Source: Anniella stebbinsi (Eukaryota > Chordata > Lepidosauria > Squamata > Anniellidae). From it: a stretch of DNA of 64,000 bases. The translations under genes and the position numbers were made by a program. Of the stretch, positions 36,301 to 45,201 are shown in pieces (position 1 is the stretch's first letter; every line of letters starts with the position of its first letter). Under the pieces are notes generated by a model. It did not search any database, had not been told where the DNA came from, and saw nothing but the letters and a program-made list of their open reading frames with translations. Location of the stretch: NCBI GenBank assembly GCA_029215795.1, contig JARDYH010000007.1, positions 68,936,763 through 69,000,762 of the forward strand. Reading direction: 5' to 3'.

Positions 36301-39300
36301 CCACCTGCAAGCAGCAGAGAAAGAAAGAAAGAGAGGGAGGGAGGGAGAGAGAGAGAGACAGGTCTGCAAACAAACATTCCAAAGTGTAGGGAACACAGCA
36401 GATTCCTGCTGGGAGAACAGCTGTGCAATTGACAAGCGAGACTGATGAATGCTCACGCCAGCACTAACACACACGTGCCCATCATATTCAGCACGGACGT
36501 GGAGAAGCCGGAGATCATCGCTCGCCACGTTTCTGTTTATTTAGCAGCATCTTTCATCCCCAGAGAACAGCTGCCGATGCATCCGTCTGCCTCAGCTCAT
36601 TTATTTGTTTATTACATTTATACCTGGCCCTTTTTCCTCCTTAAGGAACCCAAGGTGACATACATAATCCTCCTCCTCCTCTCCATTTCATCGTCACAAC
36701 AACAACCCCGTGAGGTAGGTTGGGCTGAGAGTCCATGACTGGCCCGAAGTCACCCAGTGAGCTTCCATGGCCGAGTGGGGACTAGAACCCTGATCTCCCG
36801 ACTCCCAGCCCAACACTCTAACCGCTACGCCACGCTGGCTTAGCCCCCACTTCCAAACTTTTAGCCCTGCAAATCCCTGGAGCAGGGATGCAGAACTGGG
36901 AGATGGCTGAACCAGCCCTATGTGGGCTGGGTGACATCGGTGCACATGGCCACACTCAATGACATCATTCCCCCACCACCACCCCAAATCACTACCCAGG
37001 TATTTTGCCTTTCACCATGCTGGCAAAGGCACAGAATTCCAGGCCTCTCCCAGCACGGATAAAGGGACTTGGAAGGAGTAGGGCTCCACCTGGTGGCAGT
37101 TGATTACCTGGCAAAACACAGCGCATGCTGTCCCATCACCAAGCCACAGCCAGCATGGGGAAGAGCCACCAACCAGCACCTTGGCTTCTTGTGACACGTC
37201 ATTCCCCCTAGGGGCAGCATGCGACACACAGAGCTACTTGGCCAGAGCTGGAAGAATAGCTGCTTATCCCAGTGCTGGCCAAGTCCCCCAGCCACCCACC
37301 TATATCCTCACTGCTATCTCTGATCAGGGATAACCATGCTGGGAATGATGGGAGTTGCAATCCAACACATCCAGGTTGGGGAAGGCTACACTAACGTCAG
37401 CAGGTTCAGCTGCTGTTGCTGGCTGGACTGTGGGCCGCCCCAGGCACAAGAGAGGCAAAGGGACAGAAATCAAAGTGGCGACAGAGAAGAGGAAGAAACG
37501 GTTCACAGATCAGGAGCAAAGCCAGAAATAGGCTCCAAGCATTTTGGCCCCATCTGTCCCATCAAAATGCCTACGCAGAGATTTCCGATCCTCTCCTAGA
37601 ACACAGAGTAAAGCACAAGAGTTCAGGCCCTGTTTACCTCTGATGAGCTGCTGCAGAGCGGCATAGCGCTTGTTCCGCACCCGGGTGTGCCGCGTTTTGC
37701 CCAGGCTGGCCCTGCGCACTTCCGCGCAGTAGAAATCTGCCTCGTAATTGCCAGACAGATGCTGGAAGCAAGGCAGGTGCTCCTCTCGCAGGGCGGTTCG
37801 GAAGCGCTCCAGGAAGACCAGGGGCTTGGTGTGGTACAAATCCTGTAAGATGGCCAGTTTCTGTGTGGGCGTGAAATCCGGCTCATCCTTTTGTTGGCTC
37901 CGCACAGCCAAACGGCTGTTGGCCACCGCGCAGAACATGTCTAGGACAGCGGGGTCATCATCCTGAACAGGACCAGGGGCTGCCGATTTGAAGCCGATGG
38001 GCTCTTGCTTTCCGCCATCCCAGTGGGACTGCATGGCGTCAGAGGCTTCCTCCTGGTCGGGGCTGCCATCTTCGGAAGCCACAGTCCCCGATGATCCATT
38101 GACTGGGTGAAATGGTTCTGTGGCTCTGCTTGCATTATTCACAGTTGGGGTTTTACTCTGGAACTCGCCCCAGCAGGAGGGGAGAGGGCCCAGGCCTGTC
38201 AGGAGAAAGATCTGGGCTTCAATTCCACGACTAGTGGACCGGTGTCTGTCAGCAGAAAGATTTGAAGCTCCATTTCTACTCAAGGGGTAACTGCATGAGT
38301 CTGGGACCCCTGACATTTCTTCTCCCCAGTGAAACTGGGGAAACGGGGAGCTGTTCGCTGCCGAAAAGCTATATGCACCTAGGACACCTGGCTTCGATTC
38401 ATCCCCACGGGACACCTGCAAAGACACATCAGGAACTCTGTTGCTCTTCAGAGAGCAGTCTTTGGTAGCTGGGATTTCCATTGCCTTTTCTGTAGAGTGG
38501 AGCAGATCCGCAGCCTCAGTTTTGTCTGGGAGACTTCTCCCCTGCATCTCTGTGGTGGAAGGGTTGTCTGAATGCACTTGCTCTATGTTCCTTAGGGAGT
38601 TAACACCTGGAAAGACATAGAAACTCTTAGTAGTGCTGGTCATAAGTCATCAAAGGGTGATCTCACACCACGATTGGAGGCCTGTTTATGCAGAAGTACC
38701 ACTGTGTTCCAACGAGACTTACTCCTTAGTAAGCATGTGTAAGTTTACACCCCAAGTACAGGGCTGCAGCAGGGGACAGTTACAGAAAAACAGAGAAGGG
38801 AAATTCTTAACTGCTTAAGTGGGTACAAATATTGCAGGGGGGAACCAAGCTGTCCTACTTGAGGGTTTCCTGTGGGCAGCAGGTTGGCCACTCTATGAAC
38901 AGAATTCTGGACTAGATGGACCCTTGATCTGATCCAGCAGGGCTCTTCTTATGTTAATCAGCTACCCCTTTGGAAAAAATGTTTGCCGCTGGAGACATTA
39001 TAACAACCTTCAGAGCCAACTGGATCTACTGGATTAGCACTTATGTTCAAGCTCCATTTATCCGCACACTTGCTAAGCATTGCATCTGGTGAAGTGGACT
39101 CTAGTCCATGAAAGCTAATACCATAATAAAAGTGTTGTGAGTCTTTAAGGTGCCACAAGATTTCCTTTTGCTATAGGCAAATCACTCTCGCTTAGCTTCT
39201 GATCTCATTCCCCTTTCCCTGGCCCACTTGGGAGGTTTTGACTTCAACAGCTGTATGCCAGGCAGAAAATCCTAGAGGCGCAGCTTAAGCTGATGAACAT

Positions 39301-40109
39301 ATCTAAACAGTACCAGTGGTGCCCCAGATGTGCTTATATTTATCACTGGGGGAAGAGGAAAAACAGAAATGCCTTCCCTTTCCCCCACCTGTAGGGTAGC
39401 TCTTATCCTTTTTATCCTTTCTTTTCGAAACAGGCACACAATGGGGAATTTCTACCTGTTAAGCAAAGTTATAGAGGTTCTACCATAAAAGAGAGAGAAG
39501 GCATCACTTCCCTAACCCCAGAAGACGATCAAACAGGGGAGGGTGGGTTGATTAGCACTCTCCCTCCCCAATGATATATTTTTGGAGCCCAGGATAGCAG
39601 ACCACCCTCTGAAGTAGCTTAGGCACTGAGACGTCAGGTGAGGCCCATGGCTGAGAGGGGCTTTGAACACGGGTCCCTCTGGTCCTCATCCAACACCCAG
39701 CCTTCCTCAACTTGGGTCACGCCACATGTGTTGGACTACAACCCTCAGCATCCTTCACCCAAATGCTGGGAGTTGCAATGCAGCACATCTGGCGGGCGCC
39801 AGGTTGGGGAAGGCTGCTTAGCCTCTGCGCCACAAGGGCTCTCATAATGGGAGGGGTCCGCAGCCCTTCCCCCCCCGCACCCCATGCAAAAACGACGCAG
39901 GAGACACAGCCCCCAAGGCAGCAAAAGGAGACGGACATCTTAGGGCGTCAAGGAAGCCAAGAGGAGGCAGGCAGAGTCGTTCCCAAAGAGCGGGGGCCCA
40001 TTTCAGTGCGACACCACTACCCCACCCCCACCCCAAGCACAGGAGGCACGGCGGACCGGGACTCACTCGGGGAGAGGGGCTCGAGAGGGTCAGCCCCTCC
40101 TACTTCCAT
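33229..40109 (-). CDS. CCDC97: CCDC97, coiled-coil domain-containing protein 97 (5 coding exons)
   Basis: Coding exons on the minus strand: 40067-40109, 37638-38606, 36041-36304, 35236-35365, 33229-33343. All junctions are GT-AG and in phase; total 1521 bp, 506 aa, longer than human (about 343). The conserved core begins near aa 276 ([20 protein letters not shown], then [45 protein letters not shown]), continues through a Gln/Glu coiled-coil and acidic run (EEEEEEDDD), and ends with [40 protein letters not shown] and an acidic tail. This is the CCDC97/DUF2052 family. Its role is poorly defined; an association with spliceosomal SF3B has been reported, as I recall. The chosen ATG (40109) has G at -3 and +4; the frame stays open upstream to another ATG at 40334. 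It lies 3 kb downstream of HNRNPUL1 in the same direction, as in mammals. Confidence 0.95.
33560..33770. mobile_element. Family G-like inverted repeat in CCDC97 intron 4
   Basis: 'attcggatgacacaatag' (from about 33698) pairs with 'attgtgtcgtccgaat' (to about 33767); a further 'attcggacaacactttagtc' lies at 33567. It shares the 'gtcgtccgaa' type end with the element at 56.9 kb. Confidence 0.5.
34873..34950. mobile_element. Family B repeat, right half, in CCDC97 intron 4
   Basis: 'gggaatgatgggagttgtag' followed by 'tccaacgtatctggaaggca' and 'ccaggctgggga'. Confidence 0.6.
35236..35365 (-). CDS. CCDC97: CCDC97 coding exon 4
   Basis: Acceptor ccgctag|ACAAG, donor TACAG|GTGAG. Encodes [20 protein letters not shown] then [20 protein letters not shown], matching the human C-terminal core. 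Confidence 0.96.
35517..35635 (-). mobile_element. CORE-SINE fragment in CCDC97 intron 3
   Basis: 'ttcacaacaaccttgcaagg' and 'acacccaatgagcttcatga', reverse orientation, with part of the head lost. Confidence 0.5.
36041..36304 (-). CDS. CCDC97: CCDC97 coding exon 3
   Basis: Acceptor cttgcag|GTGGG preceded by a long C/T tract (36308-36360), donor GGGAAG|GTTGG. Encodes [35 protein letters not shown], a Gln/Glu coiled-coil-prone stretch and a Glu/Asp run. Confidence 0.95.
36590..36842 (-). mobile_element. tRNA-headed CORE-SINE in CCDC97 intron 2
   Basis: On the minus strand: an A box 'tggcgtagcgg' and B box 'ggttctagtcc' in a tRNA-like head, then a core ('gtgacttcgggccagtcatg', 'cctacctcacggggttgttg') and tail. 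Looks full length with both internal Pol III boxes present. Confidence 0.75.
37331..37389. mobile_element. Family B repeat, right half, in CCDC97 intron 2
   Basis: 'gctgggaatgatgggagttg' followed by 'caatccaacacatccaggtt' and 'ggggaaggct'. Confidence 0.6.
37638..38606 (-). CDS. CCDC97: CCDC97 coding exon 2 (large)
   Basis: 969 bp, acceptor tttccag|GTGTT, donor AGAG|GTAAAC. The 3' third encodes the conserved domain ([24 protein letters not shown]). The 5' two-thirds encodes about 220 residues rich in Ser, Asn and Pro that I do not recognise in the human protein. It is open over its full length. Confidence 0.93.
38832..38957 (+). mobile_element. L3/CR1-like LINE 3' end in CCDC97 intron 1
   Basis: 'ctggactagatggacccttg' then 'atctgatccagcagggctct' and 'tcttatgtta', the sense orientation of the family above. 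Confidence 0.6.
39699..39819. mobile_element. Family B palindromic MITE in CCDC97 intron 1
   Basis: Left 'ccttcctcaacttgggtcac' and 'gtgttggactacaaccctca'; right 'ctgggagttgcaatgcagca' and 'gccaggttggggaaggct'. Complete palindrome ending 248 bp inside the intron. Confidence 0.7.
40067..40109 (-). CDS. CCDC97: CCDC97 coding exon 1
   Basis: Encodes [14 protein letters not shown] plus one base; donor CCGA|GTGAGT is a near-perfect consensus. Phase 1 matches the exon 2 acceptor. Start context is gggATGG. The human protein also starts with ME, but identity here is too low to confirm the start alone. Confidence 0.78.
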
Positions 40110-40430
40110 CCCGCGCCACCGACCCCGTTCGCGGGGGAAAGCCAAACCGCCCAAGCTGGCTCTGACGAATGAACTTCCGGTTCCTGCGTCGCGCCGGAGA
40201 ACGAGTTCCTCCGTTGCGGGGAACGTGGAGCCAAGAGACAAGGGTTCCGGGAAGATTCCAACCGCCCAGAAGGCTCGAAAATGCCACGCGGAGGGAGATC
40301 GATACGTAGGAGGATCGGGCACACGCCGCTTCATTACACGCTTCTTGCCACCAGCACAGGATCCAGGAGCACTCCCAAGGCCAGGGCGGAATGAATGCAG
40401 GAGTGGCGTTCCTTTACTAGATCAACTTCT
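40110..40430 (-). promoter_or_regulatory. CCDC97: CCDC97 5' UTR and GC-rich promoter
   Basis: GC- and CpG-rich stretch immediately upstream of the start codon. Contains an ETS-type core (plus-strand ACTTCCGGTT at 40173-40182) and a second TTCCGG near 40248. No TATA box seen. Typical of a housekeeping TATA-less promoter; start site not resolved. Confidence 0.55.
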
Positions 40431-40929
40431 CAAAAATTAGGAGGGGCTCCAAATGCTGAAATTCCAGGATGCTTCATAAGGGTGGTGCAAAGAATAAGAT
40501 ACATACAGCTATCCTAGTATGCCCAAAGCTCTTATCTCACACACACACAGATGCACCAAGGGGAGACTATAGTTCTGTGGAATTTTGCAAGGGAAAGTCG
40601 CAGGTTCAATCGCTTGCACTTTGTGGGTTCAGCTAGCAGGGCCCCTCATTGAAACCTCTGGAAGCTGGCTGCTAGTCAGAGTAGGCCAATATAGGGCCAA
40701 TGGTTTGATAAGGCAGCCTCATAGATACTTAAGTAACTAGAGAAATGTGTGCTATTAGGAAGAGCATGGAAATTAAGTTGTGTTTCTCATTTTACTTTTC
40801 GGCCATGGTGATGGGTAGGTAACTAAAGGCAATCAATCGTAAGGAGAAGTTGTGTGAGGAGGGGAAGGAATTGCCCAATAGGCAGATGTAATTCCTGTGG
40901 CTATATTAGGCACACACTATTAATCTAAG

Positions 40930-41438
40930 TCCAGACAGGTCCAGGCCCGATTCAAAGTGCTGGTATTAACATTCAAAGCCCTAAACGGCTTGGGGCCAAG
41001 TTATCTGAAGGAACGCCTCCTCCCCTATGTGCCTGCCCAGATCCTAAAATCATCTTCAGGGGTCTTTCTCCGTGAGCCCGTCAAAGGAAGTGAGGCAGGT
41101 GGCTACCAGAAGGGCCTTCTTCGTTGTACCCCAGCTGTGGAATGAGCTCCTTGGTCAGGTTCGCCTGGCATCTACTTTATACTATTTTCGACACCAAGTG
41201 AAAACCTTTTTATTCTCCCAGTGTTTTAACAGTTTATCATCTTAGTCTTTTAACTTTGCTGTTTGAAATCTGTATTTTAAATTTGTATAAATCTCTGCAT
41301 TGCTGCTTGGTTTTTACCCTGGTTGTGCTTTTATACTGTTTGTTTTATACTTTTGTTAGCTTTATACTTTGATTCATGTTTGATGGTTTTAACTTTTGTG
41401 AACCGGCTATTGGGCGGTATAGAAATGCAATGAATAAG
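40930..41438 (+). mobile_element. Family E LINE 3' end between HNRNPUL1 and CCDC97
   Basis: Translates LTFKALNGLGPSYLKERLLP, followed by 'ctgtggaatgagctccttgg' and 'ttgggcggtatagaaatgca'. Inserted in the ~2.3-kb spacer, antisense to both genes. Confidence 0.75.
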
Positions 41439-42689
41439 ATCCAGATCTACTGATTTGTAGTACATAGGTCAGGATTGCTTTACAAGCAGCAACAAAATGA
41501 CCCCATGCCTATTGTATTGTGCATCTTATACTACTGAAATCAAGAAAGTCTGAGGTAATCAGGGGTGAACTTTAGTACAGGGCTGTGACCTCTGTTCAGT
41601 TTTGGTACTCAAAACAAATCCCTGAGCCTGCAGTTCTTTAACTGAAATATGTATCTTTTGCAGCAGCCTGCAGGTAGTGGACATTAGGGTTCCAGTAGAT
41701 CCCGAAATCTACCTCTCCCTGTTCTAAGAAGCGCAATTAGCACAGCCATGCACCTCTTGTATGCAATTAGATATCAGCCTCTTGGCAAAGGCTAGGACAA
41801 AGGTAGCAGACATGAGAGGTGACTCCATTCCTTCCTAAAGCAACTTCACATGCCTCCTTAGAGACTCCACCCTGCAAACACACCATTTTGAGGCCAGGAG
41901 CCATGGTCTGCATCAGAGATATGTACATGCTTCCTGTTCTTAACAATTTAAGACCAAGCACGCAGCAGAGAGGTGCGGTGGCCTTGAGAACCTATGTGTG
42001 AACATGACCTCCTCATTGCAGAGCTGATCATCTGCATTGCTTACATGCTGTTTAATGCAAGCGATAACTTCATATCTAAGCTGTCTTGTAAAACACAGAC
42101 CAGATGCCCGTCTCTGCGATACTCCGCAGCAATAAATGAGCGTATGAAGTGTACTGCATGGCACCGGAATTCTCTCACTCCCGATTTCTGCACAAGAGAG
42201 AACTGAAACAGACAATTCTGTTCTACTATGAGAATGATCCCAAGTTGCTCAGAACAGCTGCAGAATCTACAAATGGAAATGGTCTTGGATATAACACCAA
42301 ATCAGAGACTAAAACCATCAGGATGAAAATCTAGACATGCTGAGTTTCGGTTGTTTTTAAATACTGCAGTGAAAATGTGGGATTGAAAAGGGGAAAGAAT
42401 ACACAAGACACCAAACAGTTTAAAGTTCAATATTCACTCTCTTTTTCTCCAAATACAAAAAGCTGTTACAATTCAACTCAACACAAAGCATGTGCAAAGT
42501 TACAGAAACTTAGACATTGTATAAAAAGTTACACATTTAAGATGATTTCCCCCCGTTTGTATTCTCCTCTCCTGTATTGAGCAATAAGGAATTGTTACCT
42601 TGATGAAAATATTAACAGCTGCTGACCCACGGTAAAAAGTTACAGAAAAATCTAAAAAAAAAAAGAACACAATTACCATAGATAGCCAC
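41439..42689. other. Spacer downstream of HNRNPUL1
   Basis: AT-rich unique sequence between the LINE at 40.9-41.4 kb and the HNRNPUL1 3' end. The 42.42-42.69 kb part may still be HNRNPUL1 3' UTR. Confidence 0.45.
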
Positions 42690-43201
42690 CTCTTCTCCCT
42701 CCAGTTTTAATAGTTATTTGCAGAAAAGACGGATAAAAACACCTCAAAGACGGGTGACACCAAACTGCAGGAAAAGTTTCCGAGATGTCTGGAATTTATG
42801 ATCACTAGCAGAGTTGTGCGAGGTGGGATGGAAGAGGGAGGGTGGTAGCAAATCCTAGGAAGGGCCCTTCCAAAGCTGCCCTCCCCCAAACTACTGTAGA
42901 GAGTTGGATGCTAGCTCCATTCAGAACCAAAGATTTTTTTTAAAAAAAAGGGGGGGGGGAAATGTCTTCAACAAGGAGAGACAAGAAATCATGTAACTTC
43001 CTCGCGAGGGATGGTACAAAGGGAAGGAAACATGCCTCTAGCTGTACAAGTAAAAACGCAGCCGCCCTCAAGAACTACAGAGAGGAAACAAGGGTAGAGA
43101 GACTACTTCCCTCCCGGATCTCCCGAGACTCAGAAATGCCCACCGTCAACTTGACAAGGGTAGTGCAGCGAGCTGCTCTCTCCGTGGAGGACACAGAGCC
43201 A
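42690..43201 (-). other. HNRNPUL1: HNRNPUL1 3' UTR (proposed extent)
   Basis: Follows the stop codon. An ATTAAA lies on the minus strand at 42706-42711, followed downstream by a GT/T-rich stretch (gtgttc then a T run, about 42655-42680), a plausible poly(A) signal. No AATAAA was seen between 42400 and 43200. The transcript may continue to about 42420, where AT-rich unique sequence ends. Confidence 0.45.
42706..42711 (-). terminator. HNRNPUL1: HNRNPUL1 candidate poly(A) signal ATTAAA
   Basis: TTTAAT on the plus strand, about 490 bp after the stop, followed on the gene strand by a gtgttc/T-run downstream element. An alternative further 3' end cannot be excluded. Confidence 0.4.
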
Positions 43202-43318
43202 TCACTGAGCGCTGGACCCTCCCTGTGAGGTGCCCGAGTAGCTCCCATAGTCATAGCTGCCGTAGTACGGAGACCACTGGCTCTGGTTTTGATAGTACTG
43301 GCTCCACTGCTGGGCGTA
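43202..43318 (-). CDS. HNRNPUL1: HNRNPUL1 last coding exon (15)
   Basis: Acceptor ccccacag|TACGC. Encodes [20 protein letters not shown] then [16 protein letters not shown] and a stop at 43204-43202. The ending matches human ...GGTSTQ. Confidence 0.96.
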   Translation of the reverse strand, partial: YAQQWSQYYQNQSQWSPYYGSYDYGSYSGTSQGGSSAQ

Positions 43319-44502
43319 CTGTGGGGAAGGAAGAGACGTGTCATTACAGTTTAAAGTACCACTGAACCGCAAACTCTCCCCACCTGATGCGCTCATGTGT
43401 ATTTTTATCCATGGTTTAGTCACTGCAGGCCGTTATCAAATTATGCCAGGTGTGTTTCCTTCCATTCTTGTGTGTAGTTCCTTGCAAGCTTTCTTTCTGG
43501 GGAAGCTGCTTTGCAAAAAAGCTCTTCCTTGCTTAAGGCAGAAGCAAAATGATGTTTGTGTAGATAAGGGCGGGGTGTACTGATGCAGAACTCTCGTTTC
43601 GTCTTAGCATCCTGGCAACTCCATGATCCCTATAGATTATGCGAACTGAACATGCTTTGTTTTGCTTTCAACAGTCCTGGGGAGGGGCCAGGAAACGTGC
43701 AGGGCACTGCCGCCTGGCTCCCGACCCACCAGGACACTTATTCAGCCCTGCACAATCAGAAGCACATGACGTGGAATTGAGCAGTTCTGCTGAACTGACA
43801 CAGGGCACAGAACTTAATTTTTTGGTGCAGAATTTTGATTTGACTGCTGAGTGCACACAGCGTTGACCAGAACACACTTTGCACCCAGGTTTTAAGTCAC
43901 GGCTTTTGTATCACGCTCTTCCTCCTACCGCTCCCAGGAGCCCAAAGCAAGGATTTAGCCTGAAGATTCTGTGAGGTTTGAGTAGGTCTTGAAACTTCGT
44001 AGCTGAACGAAGGTTTGGACTCAGGTCTTCCCAGTCCAAATCCAACACATCTGCCACTAAACCACACTGATTATAGTTTTCCAGGAGCACAAAAGTACTG
44101 ACATGTTTCCTTCTTCGCAGTATGTAGAAGGTACAAAACACAAAGCCCAGCTGAATATCGCCCCACTGGGAGGGAAAGCAGCAAATGTAAAAAAAAAAGG
44201 ACTCCCTTCCACATCCAGACATGCCACAAGGGGGTCTCTTAAGGCCCCAGATTCTCTCTCACCTACCTGTTGGTACTGGTTGTAGTTGGGCTGATTGTAG
44301 GTCGGCGCAGTTGGGGCTGGAGCCGGGGCCAGAGCTGGGGCCGGTGGTGGTGGGGGCTGGGTGTAGCTTTGGCTGTAACCGCCGTAGCTCCCATAGTTGT
44401 AGCTAGGAGCTGTATAACCACCTTGGCTATAGCTGGCTGGGGGGCTGTAGGGCTGCGTGTAGCTCTGCTGTGGAGTACAAATGAATTGTTTACCTCTAGA
44501 AA

Positions 44503-44546
<44 letters not shown>

Positions 44547-45163
44547 GCACGCACGCACGCACGTACGTACGTACGTACGTACGTTACGGCCCATTAACAA
44601 CTCCATGTCAAGGACTGCTCAGAAGCACAAGACTCAGAGTGCCTAAAGCTCTGGGATGAACGAGGCCCTCTGGTTCCACCTGCACAGTTTGCTTTGCATC
44701 AAGAAAGAGCCAACTTTTTGTTTCAAAAGCTCCACGTGCTGCGTAGTTACTTCCTAAAATTCCTTCCAGAGGGAAGGCCTGCGCTTCGTACGGCTTACGC
44801 TTTCGTAGGCTTTGGGAGCCACGAAACGGAGCTTGGGCCATCGCATGCGTAAGACCGACAGGGACGAGAAAATAACTCGTCTAGAAGAAGACTGGGCTGT
44901 TTACAGTAGCACAAGCAGATGAAAGAAGAGGAGCAGCCAGTTCCAACTAGAGTCAGTATGAACCACCTCCTCTTTCGGCTTCCTGAGGCAGGTTTCTGCA
45001 TTTCCCCAAAGAGCAGCCGGGTCCCAGATACACCCCCACACACCTACCTGTGGCGCTGGATTGTAAGTACTGGGAGGGGGGTTGGCGGCAGGGGCGGGAG
45101 GAGCGGGGGCCATGTTGCTGCTGCTCTTGTAAGCATTCTGGTTCCGGGCTGGGCTGTAGCTGC

Positions 45164-45201
<38 letters not shown>

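Noticed and set aside
43339..44259. Frames continuing past exon donors (for example VGERE.. after exon 14)
   Set aside because: Intron read-through; the matching donor and acceptor phases and human similarity support splicing instead.
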